Part shown: in pieces, positions 25,142-33,600 of the stretch
Layout of the letters: every line of letters starts with the position of its first letter
How positions within the stretch are numbered: position 1 is the stretch's first letter
NCBI GenBank assembly: GCA_944376235.1
Contig: CALWCA010000002.1
Span: forward strand, 1 to 64,000
From: an uncultured Clostridia bacterium
GTDB lineage: Bacteria > Bacillota > Clostridia > Oscillospirales > Feifaniaceae
DNA: 64,000 nt
Direction: 5' to 3'
Made by a program: the position numbers and the translations under genes
The notes under the pieces: model-generated
What the model saw: only the letters and a program-made list of their open reading frames with translations
Told to the model about the DNA's origin: nothing
Databases searched by the model: none

Positions 25142-26308
25142 TCAGGGCTCCGATGCGTGCTCCCGAAAACAGCGCGTGGCCTGCAGCAGCTCTTCCAGGG
25201 GTTTGAAGGGCAGATGCCGGCGCAGGGACACCGCAATGTCCATGACGGAGCCCTTTTTCCTCTGCGTCCAGATGCCGCAAACCTCCCCGTGCCGCAGGAT
25301 AACGCCGGGGTTTGACACCGTCTGCCACCCCCGGCGCTGCCAGGCCTTGTCCTCCAAGACGACCTCGCAGTCGGGAAGGCCCAGGTAGGGATCGTGGCCC
25401 TTGAGCAGGTGCATCTCTCGCTGTGCAGGCGGGGGAGAGAGCAGCATGTCAAGGTCGTCGGACAAGACAAAGCGCCGCTTGCCGTCAAGCAGGACGGGCT
25501 CCATTTCGCCTGCGGCGCAGCCCCACAGCCGCTTGGCCTGTGCGGGCGAGCAGCCCAGCCAGGAGATAAAGCCCTGTATACCGGCGGGAGCGTAGCAGTG
25601 GACATAGCTTCGCACCAGCTGGCGTGCCGCGTCCTGCGCCGGGGCGAGCGGGTGGCCCAGCCAGGTCACGGGGGCGGTGAAGGTGGGCTGGCCGGCCTTA
25701 CGTTTTCCAAACACCACCAGCCCCATAAGGGGGCAGGGGCGCAGGAAAAAAGAGACCACGGCGCCGTCCACCGTCTGTCTGTCGGGGGCGCCGTACATGG
25801 AGGGCGCCTCCCACAGGGGACGCTTGTCCTCCGGCAGCCTTGGGGCCATCCAGCCGGCCAGCGTCTGATCGAGCACCGCGTTGCCGCGCAGCGTGACGCC
25901 TCTGAGCTTTGGCATGGTTTGAACCAGCAGTTCGAGCAGCCCGTCAAAGGGGAGCCGCAGAAAGTCAAGAGCCAGTCCGATGCCCTGGGTATAAAGAAAA
26001 GGCTTGCCGGGCTGGGGGAGCAGGGCCGACAGGAACAGGCCGCTTTGCTGTGTGGGAAAGACAACCGGCGCGCCGCGAAAGCTCCAGGCCTGCAGCAGGC
26101 TTTTGTCCTCCTCCAAAATGTGGGCCGGGTTCTGACGCTCCAAATCCCAGATGCGGTTGTGCAGGGCGGCCTCCCAGGCGCCCGGAGGGGAATTTTGAAG
26201 GCCGCAGGCTCCCGCGATGCGCAGGACGTCCTGCCGGCTGTACCAGGTGTCGAGGTGGTGGGCGTGCAGACGAAACAGGCGAACCTGCTGCCGGGAAAGG
26301 GTGAGTAT
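25142..26308 (-). CDS. Winged-helix DNA glycosylase-like protein (AlkZ/YcaQ family), apparent AUA start
   Basis: A 388-residue protein of the HTH_42 group, which includes DNA glycosylases that unhook interstrand crosslinks. Family features: an N-terminal LSRQQVRLFRLHAHHLD, then CGLQNSPPGAWEAAL where the family has its GLQ motif, a WSFRG/TLHL-like segment and wing residues near VTLRGNAVLDQTLAG. The first ATG/GTG/TTG in frame (TTG 26143) would delete this conserved N-terminus. Upstream of it the frame is open to a stop at 26324-26326. The only start-like site is ATA at 26308, with GGAGG (26316-26320) 7 nt before it and a strong promoter 62 bp upstream. So AUA initiation, or an error in one base, is likely. 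Confidence 0.75.
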   Translation of the reverse strand: MLTLSRQQVRLFRLHAHHLDTWYSRQDVLRIAGACGLQNSPPGAWEAALHNRIWDLERQNPAHILEEDKSLLQAWSFRGAPVVFPTQQSGLFLSALLPQPGKPFLYTQGIGLALDFLRLPFDGLLELLVQTMPKLRGVTLRGNAVLDQTLAGWMAPRLPEDKRPLWEAPSMYGAPDRQTVDGAVVSFFLRPCPLMGLVVFGKRKAGQPTFTAPVTWLGHPLAPAQDAARQLVRSYVHCYAPAGIQGFISWLGCSPAQAKRLWGCAAGEMEPVLLDGKRRFVLSDDLDMLLSPPPAQREMHLLKGHDPYLGLPDCEVVLEDKAWQRRGWQTVSNPGVILRHGEVCGIWTQRKKGSVMDIAVSLRRHLPFKPLEELLQATRCFREHASEP

Positions 26309-26369
26309 GGCAAATCCTCCATTTCAAAAGGGTGCAGGGGCAGGCTGCTCCGGAGTGGACAAATAATTT

Positions 26370-26398
26370 ATTATACCGTATGGACAAGGTTTTGACAA
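26370..26398 (-). promoter_or_regulatory. Promoter of the AlkZ-like gene
   Basis: Minus strand TTGTCA (26393-26398) and TATAAT (26370-26375), 17-bp spacing. Transcription would start near 26363, giving a leader of about 55 nt before the proposed AUA start. Confidence 0.8.
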
Positions 26399-26475
26399 AT
26401 GCGTCGCCCCCGAAAGGCCTGGAAGAAGGGGCCGGGGGCAGGCAAAAGAAAATGTTTCCCAAAATGTGAGGACTG

Positions 26476-26484
26476 TGATATAAT
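26476..26484 (+). promoter_or_regulatory. Extended -10 promoter of the PAP2 gene
   Basis: TGATATAAT: a consensus TATAAT (26479-26484) with the extended TG upstream; the -35 (TTCCCA at 26456-26461) is weak. It lies about 90 bp before the start codon. Confidence 0.6.
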
Positions 26485-26574
26485 ATTAAAATAAGAAGGT
26501 GGAGCAGCTCGGGAAAATCAGGAAAAGACCGTCTGTGAAACAGCTTTGGGAAAAAGGAAAGGGGAACGGGACTG

Positions 26575-27096
26575 TTGCTGGAAAAGACGGTTTTGCAGTT
26601 TATTCAGACAAAATTTCGCGGGAGATTTGGAGATGTTGTGATGCCGGCAATTTCGGCCCTGGGAAACGCTGGGGCGATATGGCTGCTGCTCGGGGCGATA
26701 TATATGCTGGTGCCTGGAGGCAGGCGGATGGGTGCAGCCATTTTTGCGGCGCTTGCTTTGGAGCTCTTTTTGTGCAATGTTTTGCTCAAGCCCCTTGTGG
26801 GACGTGCCAGGCCCTTTCAGAGTGACGGGAGCGTATCCCTCCTTGTCTCGTGCCCGGGGGATTTTTCCTTTCCCTCGGGACATACGGGAGCCTCGTTTGC
26901 GGCGGCTGCCGTCATGTTTTTTGCACGGAGCGAGCTGTGGGGATGGGCTCTGGCACTGGCGGCGCTCATCGCCTTTTCAAGGCTTTATCTTTATGTCCAC
27001 TACCCCTCCGACGTTTTGGCCGGAGCCCTGCTGGGCATTTTGGTGGGGTGGATGACCTGGAGATTGTCGGCCTGCCTTGACGGCGTGCTTGTCTGA
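26575..27096 (+). CDS. PAP2-family membrane phosphatase
   Basis: A 173-residue integral membrane phosphatase with all three acid-phosphatase motifs: KPLVGRARP, PSGH (in FPSGHTGASF) and SRLYLYVHYPSDVLAG with the catalytic His-Asp. The family dephosphorylates lipid phosphates such as undecaprenyl pyrophosphate or phosphatidic acid; the substrate here is unknown. About five membrane helices. The best start is TTG 26575, with AAGGGG upstream; no ATG occurs before the conserved region except an internal one at 26641. An 18-bp terminator follows about 140 bp later. Confidence 0.85.
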   Translation: MLEKTVLQFIQTKFRGRFGDVVMPAISALGNAGAIWLLLGAIYMLVPGGRRMGAAIFAALALELFLCNVLLKPLVGRARPFQSDGSVSLLVSCPGDFSFPSGHTGASFAAAAVMFFARSELWGWALALAALIAFSRLYLYVHYPSDVLAGALLGILVGWMTWRLSACLDGVLV

Positions 27097-27233
27097 TGGG
27101 CGGCACAAATCGCGAGAGACAAGACGTGCTTTTGGCCTTCTCATGAGGCTGGGGGCAGCTTTTGAAATTGTCTGGAAAGCGCTGTGAAGGGAAGACCATA
27201 GGGCATTGGCCCTTGAGAGAAACGTGGAAACGG

Positions 27234-27280
27234 AGAAGCAGCCGCAGGCCATTTGCAGTGGCCTGCGGCTGCTTCTTTGT
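27234..27280 (+). terminator. Terminator after the PAP2 gene
   Basis: AGAAGCAGCCGCAGGCCA (27234-27251) is an exact reverse complement of 27259-27276, with a 7-nt loop followed by TTGTCAAAAATTTT. An 18-bp stem; the T-tract is interrupted. Confidence 0.75.
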
Positions 27281-27989
27281 CAAAAATTTTGCGTGGTTTG
27301 CAAAAAACTCTTTGGGAGGCCTGCCGAGCCTCTTGTGACACATCTCTGCAAAACACGGGAAGACGGTTTTGCAATGGGGTTTTGCAGACGATTTCAGAAA
27401 AGCAAGAGAAGTTCTCCGATGCAGGCCTGCGGCGAGGTTGAAACGGCAAAAGGAACAGGATGGACAGCATCATAGGAACTTTGGAAATTTCACCATGCAA
27501 AAAGGTGCGGTGAGGATTTTTCGGTACACTTTGCTTGGCATCAGAGGCCTTGGGGACAAGCGTTTTTTTGTGTTTTTTTAGGAAGCAAGTGAGTTGTAGG
27601 AAGGGCTTGATGGTATCCCACATAGGGGATTTTTGAAAATATTGCAAGATGCTGTTTTTGCATGCAACAGAATATTTTTCTCGATTTTGCAACGATTTTT
27701 TTGTATGATACATGAAAGAATAAAAATAAAAGGAAATTTCGGCTTAGAGAAGCTTCTGCCGCAAAACGCCGTGTTTTTATAACGGTGCATGGAGGGCAGG
27801 CAGCAGGAGAGCCTCCGATGGCCATGAAAGTTAGATGTTGCCGGGGAAGAGCAAAAAACCGGATTTTCGACACCGTGAATCGATGCCAAGGTGCAAAAGC
27901 GGCGGGCCCCAAGACGTCCTGGGCAAGGCGGTTTACGGTAGGGAGCATACATTGATGAGAAGAAACGGGCTGAAAATCCGTATATTTTC

Positions 27990-28020
27990 CCTGTACTGGT
28001 GGGAATCCTATCAGTACGGC
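27990..28020. other. Split palindrome resembling a tyrosine-recombinase core site
   Basis: CCTGTACTGGT (27990-28000) and ATCAGTACGGC (28010-28020) are inverted, matching at 9 of 11 positions, with a 9-bp centre GGGAATCCT. Tyrosine recombinase core sites have two 9-13 bp arms around a 6-8 bp spacer, so the geometry is near. It lies 98 bp before the recombinase gene. No second copy was found in the window. Confidence 0.3.
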
Positions 28021-28068
28021 ACAGCAACGCCCACGGCGGTATTTGCCGCCGTGGGCGTTGCTGTTTTT
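28021..28068 (+). terminator. 19-bp hairpin with T-run upstream of the recombinase
   Basis: ACAGCAACGCCCACGGCGG (28021-28039) and its exact reverse complement (28046-28064) enclose TATTTG and are followed by TTTTAT. It is an intrinsic terminator or attenuator 50 bp before the recombinase start, so recombinase transcription either starts after it or depends on read-through. Confidence 0.8.
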
Positions 28069-28118
28069 ATGATTCCTGGGCAATCACAACAAAACACAAA
28101 AAACAGGAGGTTTACAAG

Positions 28119-28961
28119 ATGACGCGTCAACGAACCTTGCAGCAAATCGAGCGATATGCTCATCATCTTCTTTTAGAAGAAAAAAGTGCGGCCACCATAG
28201 AGAAATACCTTCGAGACGTCCGGGCGTTTGCCTGCTGGCTGGACGGGAGGGAAATCAGCAAGGAAGTCACCTCGGAGTGGAAGAGCCATCTGATCACGCA
28301 GGGCTATGCTCCCGCCACCATCAACGCAATGCTTTCTGCGTTGAACAGCCTTTTGGAATATTTGGGGCTCCAGGAGTGCCGGGTAAAATTTTTGAAGATC
28401 CAGCGCCGCCTGTTTCGGGACGCCGGACGCGAGCTGACCAGGGCAGAGTATGACCGTCTGCTTTCCAGCGCAAAACAACTGGGAAAGCAGCGGCTTGCCC
28501 TGTTGGCTGAGACCATCTGTGCTACGGGCATTCGGGTCAGTGAAGTGCGCAACATCACGGTGGAAGCTGCTCGTCAGGGTAAGGCCGAGATTGCGCTCAA
28601 GGGAAAAATCCGGATCATCCTGCTGCCTGAGAAGCTCTGTCGTAAGCTGCAAAAATACGCGAAAAAACAAAAAATCGCCTCCGGGGCGATATTTCGTACC
28701 AAAGGCGGAAAAGAGCTCAATCGGCAGCAAATCTGGGCCGAGCTCAAGGGGCTTTGCAAATACGCTGATGTAGAGCCGGAAAAGGTGTTCCCGCACAATC
28801 TTCGGCACCTGTTTGCCACAATCTTTTATCAGGCGTGTCGGGATATCGCCAAGCTGGCTGACCTGCTGGGGCACAGCAGCATCGAAACAACGAGGATTTA
28901 CCTCGTGACGTCCGGGGTGGAACATCAAAGGGAGCTGGAACGACTGGGACTTGTATCGTAG
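28119..28961 (+). CDS. Tyrosine recombinase (XerC/D-type integrase), likely DNA invertase
   Basis: A 280-residue site-specific recombinase. Residues 1-100 form the SAM-like N-terminal core-binding domain; the rest is the catalytic domain. The active set is complete: Arg in ATGIRVSEVR, Lys in the KGKIRIILLP beta-hairpin, HxxR in FPHNLRHLF, His in LLGHSS and the nucleophile Tyr in TTRIYLV. AGGAGG lies 9 nt before ATG 28119. No excisionase, phage or conjugation genes are near, which argues against a prophage or ICE integrase. The stop codon is 3 bp from the left arm of a 16-bp perfect inverted repeat enclosing a promoter, so the likely job is inverting that segment, as do adjacent recombinases in other phase-variable surface loci. 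Confidence 0.92.
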   Translation: MTRQRTLQQIERYAHHLLLEEKSAATIEKYLRDVRAFACWLDGREISKEVTSEWKSHLITQGYAPATINAMLSALNSLLEYLGLQECRVKFLKIQRRLFRDAGRELTRAEYDRLLSSAKQLGKQRLALLAETICATGIRVSEVRNITVEAARQGKAEIALKGKIRIILLPEKLCRKLQKYAKKQKIASGAIFRTKGGKELNRQQIWAELKGLCKYADVEPEKVFPHNLRHLFATIFYQACRDIAKLADLLGHSSIETTRIYLVTSGVEHQRELERLGLVS

Positions 28962-28964
28962 CAA

Positions 28965-28980
28965 CAGAATCCACATTCCG
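28965..28980. repeat. Left inverted repeat (IRL) of the putative invertible switch
   Basis: CAGAATCCACATTCCG, an exact inverted copy of 29204-29219. It begins 3 bp after the recombinase stop codon. Confidence 0.85.
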
Positions 28981-29018
28981 TCTTAAAGATCCGATACATA
29001 TGAAAAATCTATAGCAAC

Positions 29019-29047
29019 ATTATATCAATCAAAATTGCGAAAGGCAA
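29019..29047 (-). promoter_or_regulatory. Promoter inside the invertible segment, facing left
   Basis: Minus strand TTGCCT (29042-29047) and TATAAT (29019-29024) with exactly 17 bp between. Transcription would start near 29012 and run left through the left repeat, antisense to the recombinase 3' end. No comparable rightward promoter was seen in the segment. Confidence 0.75.
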
Positions 29048-29125
29048 GATATCTTACGGTTTTTGGGCACAAAAATACAGGCCGCAGTCATATCCATGCA
29101 TTTGCGGCCCGGATTTTTGCGCTTT

Positions 29126-29166
29126 TCCCGCCTTTTTTCCTAAAAAAAGGGGGCGGGCTTTTTTTT
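29126..29166 (+). terminator. Rightward terminator inside the invertible segment
   Basis: CCCGCC (29127-29132) pairs with GGCGGG (29152-29157); the stem is extended by G-T and A-T pairs, and a run of eight T follows. There is no T-run on the other strand, so it acts in the rightward direction only. Confidence 0.85.
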
Positions 29167-29203
29167 ATGCCCTTTTTCAGAAAAGAATCAGGAAAAAACA
29201 ATT

Positions 29204-29219
29204 CGGAATGTGGATTCTG
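29204..29219. repeat. Right inverted repeat (IRR) of the putative invertible switch
   Basis: CGGAATGTGGATTCTG, an exact reverse complement of 28965-28980. It ends 12 bp before the zinc-ribbon ATG at 29232, with AGGGGG in between. Confidence 0.85.
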
Positions 29220-29231
29220 AAATCAGGGGGA

Positions 29232-30380
29232 ATGTCTGTGCGGGAAAGCCTTGATGAATTTTGCATGCGGGAAGGCCGGGGAGAATTGCTGGAGCAATGG
29301 CTGAAAGAAAAAAATTTCCCCATAACGCCAAGGGACATCTCCTACGGAAGTAAGCGTAAGGTCTGGTGGAGGTGCGAGAAGGGGCATGTCTGGCAGGCTG
29401 CGGTATATACCCGAACAGGGAGCGGGGTTGGCTGTCCCTTTTGTGCTGGGAAAATCCCGGTGGCGGGGGAAAACGACTTGGAGACCCGATATCCCGAGCT
29501 GGCCCGCCAGTGGCATTGTGTCCGAAACGGAGAGCTCACGCCAAACCATGTGCTCCCCGGAAGCCACAAATCGGTTTGGTGGGTGTGCGACAAGGGGCAC
29601 GAATGGCAGGCCCAAATCAAATCCCGGGTGGCAGGCAGCGGCTGCCCGGTGTGTGCCAATCGGCAGATCCTTCCGGCCGAGAACGATCTGGCCAGCCGGT
29701 TTCCTGAGATTGCTGCCCAGTGGCATCCGACCAAAAACAAAATGCTTGCCCCCGACATGGTGGCTCCGGGAAGCAAGCGAAAAGTTTGGTGGATTTGCGA
29801 CAAGGGGCATGAATGGAGAACTGTGGTGTTTGCTCGCACATCGGGAGGCAGTGGCTGCCCGGTCTGCAGCGGGAAGCGGGTGCTCGCCGGAGAGAATGAT
29901 CTGGCCAGCAAATTCCCCGACATTGCCGCCCAGTGGCATCCCACTAAAAACGGGACGCTTACCCCGGAGCAGGTCACGTCCTGTGCCAACCGAAAGGTCT
30001 GGTGGATCTGCCCTTTAGGCCATGAGTATCGGGCTGCTGTAGGAGCCCGCACCCAAAGAGGCAGCGGATGCCCCTACTGTGCAGGGAAAAAGGTGCTTGC
30101 CGGATTTAACGATTTGGCCACACTGGCTCCGGCGGTGGCAAAGCAGTGGCACCCTGTGTTGAATGGCAGCCTGACTCCGGAGATGGTCACTCCCGGATCC
30201 CACAGGAAGGTGTGGTGGAGGTGCGGCTTTGGCCATGTGTGGCAGGCGGTGGTTCATTCCCGCACCGGCCCAAGGGCAACCGGCTGCCCGGTGTGTACGG
30301 GGCATGTCAGCCGCAGGCGTCTGGCTTTCTATCGAAGCTTGTCGGCAGGAGCGGAAGAGAAAGAGACGATGCGGCTATGA
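29232..30380 (+). CDS. Zinc-ribbon repeat protein (treble-clef, PF14311-like repeats)
   Basis: A 382-residue protein built of about five tandem repeats of about 68 residues. Each repeat has a KVWW(R/I)C motif, GHEW/GHVW, then GCPxC (CxxC), so four zinc ligands per unit, and ends in an NDLA...AxQWHPxxNG linker. Such repeats occur in bacterial proteins near restriction, mobile or surface loci; their function is unclear, with nucleic-acid binding likely. ATG 29232 follows AGGGGG closely; GTG 29238 has better spacing, and ATG 29208 lies inside the right inverted repeat. It is the first gene after the putative switch and has no visible promoter of its own. Its end overlaps a small ORF by ATGA. Confidence 0.85.
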   Translation: MSVRESLDEFCMREGRGELLEQWLKEKNFPITPRDISYGSKRKVWWRCEKGHVWQAAVYTRTGSGVGCPFCAGKIPVAGENDLETRYPELARQWHCVRNGELTPNHVLPGSHKSVWWVCDKGHEWQAQIKSRVAGSGCPVCANRQILPAENDLASRFPEIAAQWHPTKNKMLAPDMVAPGSKRKVWWICDKGHEWRTVVFARTSGGSGCPVCSGKRVLAGENDLASKFPDIAAQWHPTKNGTLTPEQVTSCANRKVWWICPLGHEYRAAVGARTQRGSGCPYCAGKKVLAGFNDLATLAPAVAKQWHPVLNGSLTPEMVTPGSHRKVWWRCGFGHVWQAVVHSRTGPRATGCPVCTGHVSRRRLAFYRSLSAGAEEKETMRL

Positions 30381-30508
30381 CGACGGGACAATCTCGTTTG
30401 AACTGGGCTGCGGCTCAAAAGGAGCACATATCTTTATCGGACTTGGAAGCATTGAATGCGGCGCAGACGGCGTATCTGGAGTGGAGGCTGGAAACGCCGA
30501 CATCATAG
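30377..30508 (+). CDS. Small ORF between the zinc-ribbon and giant surface protein genes (43 aa)
   Basis: An ATG overlaps the zinc-ribbon stop codon (ATGA), suggesting translational coupling. The product has an ordinary soluble helical look (SRLNWAAAQKEH, DLEALNAAQTAYLEW) and no recognised family. The same frame stays open after the TAG at 30506-30508, up to the ribosome site of the giant gene, so this could be the remnant of a longer gene broken by a stop or a frameshift. Confidence 0.4.
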   Translation: MTTGQSRLNWAAAQKEHISLSDLEALNAAQTAYLEWRLETPTS

Positions 30509-30665
30509 AAAAAGAATTTGAAGCGATGCAGCGATGTGCCGGGACATCTCACGGGCGCGACAGGCGCAGCAGGTGAAACGCCTGTTCAGGCGGCGGGGTA
30601 CCGGCAGGCACAGGTGCTGTCCAACGAAGGCATATCGATGCAAATTCATCAAGGGGGAGCTTGAA

Positions 30666-33600
30666 ATGAAGAAACTGCAGACAAGGGCGATCAGCCTGCT
30701 GCTGAGCCTTGTGATGGTCGCCTCTCTGCTGCCGACCACGGTATGGGCGGCAGACACGGCGTCACCCATCACGCAGGAAGAGTGGAGCAGCAATTATTAT
30801 ACGCCGGCGGAACTGTCGGGCTATTCCTTTGAATATGCCTTTACCATGACAGGCGGAGATGTGGCCTATGCCTATTTCTTAAAACGGGTGCCAAACCCCG
30901 AGGGAACCGGCATGATGAATGAGCGTGTGCTGGTTGTTGCCAGGGACAAAACCGGCACAGATTATACCATACCGGATTACGACTCTGCCGGAGATGCCCC
31001 CTGGGGAGGGGATGCCGACGCCAACAAGTTGTTTATTGAAGCGGGGATCACCGAAATTGGCGCCTACGCCTTCAGCAATATGCCCTCTCTGACCAGCGTG
31101 ACCCTGGGGGATTCCTCCGCCCTGACCTATGTGGGCAAGAGGGCCTTTTCCGGCAATGACCGCGCCGTCTTCACCGACACGAAAAGCGGCGCACAAAACG
31201 TGCTCGATCTCTCCAACGTCACCTCGATGGGAGAGTATGCCTTCGCGTCCTGCGCTAAGCTCACTTCCGTCACGCTGGGCGGCGACATCACCGCCGTGGA
31301 AACAGGGGAGGGCGGAGCCGGCAATGTGGAGACGCAGCACAAGCTTCCCAAAGCAGCCTTTTCCGGCTGCAGCAGCCTGAATACGGTGATTTTTGCAGAT
31401 GAAAGCCGGCTGGAGATCATTGGACAATCTGCCCTTTCCGGCACCGCCCTGACCGGCGTCACCGTTCCGTCAGGGGTCAGGGAAATAGAACAAAGCGCCT
31501 TCTCCGGGCTGTCCAAAATGAACTCTCTCGTCCTGCCGGACAGCCTGGAAACCATTGGAGAAAGGGCCTTCTACTGCAACACGGACGTTCCCAACGAGAT
31601 GCTCAATTCCCTGACCATTCCGGAGCATGTGAAGACGATTGAAAAGGAGGCCTTTTGCAACTTCAAGTCCCTCAGCGAGGTCATCGTGGAGTCGGAGGTG
31701 CTGGAAGACGTAGAGGAGGCTGCCTTTGGAAACGGCACCCACAATGCTTACAGCGCCATGCAAAATGGGGTTTTGGTGGGGGCGCAATTCAAAACTCCAA
31801 GCAGCGATATTTCGAAAAAATTTGAAAACAACTACAATTGCTACATGGGCGCCATCAGCCCTCTCACGCTGATCAAGGAGCAGTCTTACCCTGCAAACTG
31901 TGAGAAGGACGGAAAGAACGTCTACTCCTACGAATTCAACGGGGAAAAGAAAACCCTGGAGGAAAGGCTCCAGTCCACCGGGATTCATAAAATCAATCAG
32001 GTAACCGTTTCGGCCACCTGTACGCAGGATGCCTACTATGAGGTGACTTGCGACAACCATTATGAACAGGATCAGGACGGAAACTGGATTCAAACGCCGC
32101 ACACCCATAAAATTGCCATCAACAGTGGCCAGAGCGGCTATGAGCCGGCCCGCAAACACAGCTATGCCTTTACCGAATTTTCCAGCGGCGACGGAAAGCT
32201 CGACGCCACGCAGGGGGTGACCATTGTCTACACCTGCCAGAATGGGGAAATTCATGATGACGAGGTGGACAGGCCAAACAGGGTGTTTTCGCTGACGCTG
32301 CCCAAACTGACCCGGCAGCTGACGGGAACCACCGCCTCCGGAGCCCTTCGCAACACACTGGCCAGCGTCTCGCTGCCCGTCATGGCCGATGCCAGTGGCC
32401 CCATGGGCGCTCTGACATGGAAGGATCCGAATCAGGTTTTGGATTATCAGGAAGGCGTGCAGTATTACACAGCCGTCTTTACCCCAGACGAAGTCCGCTA
32501 TGTCAACACGGACGGCCTGCCCTCAGTGGAAATTCAAGTTGGCGTCAAGGTGAATAAGGCGGCTTTGAATTTCTATAATGTGCGGTTCAAATATGCTTCC
32601 GTCAATGTGGATCCCGCTGCGGTGTCCGGCATCAACATCGAGGTGGCGTATGCTCCTGACGGAGCCCAAATAGAGCAGTATCTCTATACCGGGCAATACA
32701 ATGGTGCAGAGAGCTACACCGGGTCGCAGGCCCCGGTGCGCAACCGGCTGTTTGAGGGGAAGGTTGAGGTCACGTTCGGTTATGACTCCAACGTATATAC
32801 CCTGTCCGGCGGCACCGAGGAGAGCGGGTATACCGTGGATACGTCCCAGCCCGGGACAGTAAAGATCTCCCATGCCTACAGCATCGTCAAGCCCACGATG
32901 GACAAAGTGCGCTACTCCATTTTTCCTGGGCTGAGGTATAACGGCACGGCCCAAAAGACAATTCATCTGAGCGAGGTGCCCTCGGGCTCCAAGGTGGAGT
33001 GGACCTGGGTTATGATTACAGACGGCGCGGGCAATCCGGCGTCCGGCGTGCAGGGCAGCGGTGTGCTGGAGGATTCCGGGAGCACCGGACAGTGCGATGT
33101 GGCAGAGCTTACGCAGGCGGGAAGCTACCGCGTCAGCATTGTCGTCAGCAACGACGAGGGACAGTACGAGGACTACAAGGTCGACAACATCCCCGTCACA
33201 ATTGACCGCTGGGAGCTGGCACAGCCTGTGGCGGCAGAGGGCCTGGTGTATACCCCGGAAACGGTGCAGACCGGCGTCATCGACTCCAATGCCGTGCTTC
33301 CCGATGATGCGGTTTATACCATTTCCGGACATCGTCAAACCGATGCCGACAGGTATACAGCCCTTGCCGTAATTGCCGACGAACACATTGCAAATTACTG
33401 CTGGGCGGGACAAGACGGCAACTTAGTCAGCATTCCCTGGAGCATCGGGAAGCGCTCGGTTCTGCCGCCCTCCTATACCATCGGCGGCAGCGAGCGGACG
33501 TATAATGCAGCCTATGTCATCGCCGTAACGGGTCCAACCGGCACGCTGTTTGAGTATGAATACGATGAGGGCTCCGGCGTTGCTTCCGGCTATTATGGAC

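Larger units (their letters stand above)
27281..28118. other. Structured region without genes before the recombinase
   Basis: About 840 bp with no open frame that looks coding on either strand. It holds several structures. TCTGCAAAAC (27345-27354) can pair either with GTTTTGCA (27366-27373) or with GTTTTGCAGA (27379-27388). A weak GCTTG...CAAGC stem with a T-run lies near 27533-27568. An AT-rich stretch spans about 27620-27750. A 31-bp split palindrome lies at 27990-28020 and a 19-bp hairpin at 28021-28064. I see no convincing sigma-A promoter, and I did not recognise a known riboswitch or small RNA family. It may encode a regulatory RNA or hold recombination sites. Confidence 0.5.
28981..29203. 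other. Putative invertible promoter segment (223 bp)
   Basis: The DNA between the two 16-bp inverted repeats. From the left it contains a leftward sigma-A promoter (29019-29047), an imperfect 20-bp hairpin (about 29067-29122) and an intrinsic terminator acting rightward (29126-29166). In this orientation the promoter faces the recombinase 3' end and the terminator blocks rightward read-through into the zinc-ribbon gene (OFF). After inversion the promoter would fire rightward, with its transcript leaving through the right repeat straight into the zinc-ribbon ribosome site (ON). There is no gene in the segment. Confidence 0.8.

Noticed and set aside
28021-28064. The 19-bp inverted repeat as arms of an invertible segment
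   Set aside because: Only 6 bp separate the arms, too short to invert usefully, and a T-run follows as in a terminator.
27141-28083. Overlapping open frames of 100-190 codons on the minus strand in the region before the recombinase
   Set aside because: No ribosome sites, Cys/Phe/Lys-rich composition unlike the other proteins, frames run through perfect terminator hairpins, and no domain was recognised.
28119-28961. Recombinase as integrase of a prophage or conjugative element
   Set aside because: No excisionase, relaxase, phage structural or replication genes and no direct-repeat att pair nearby; the adjacent inverted repeats fit inversion better.
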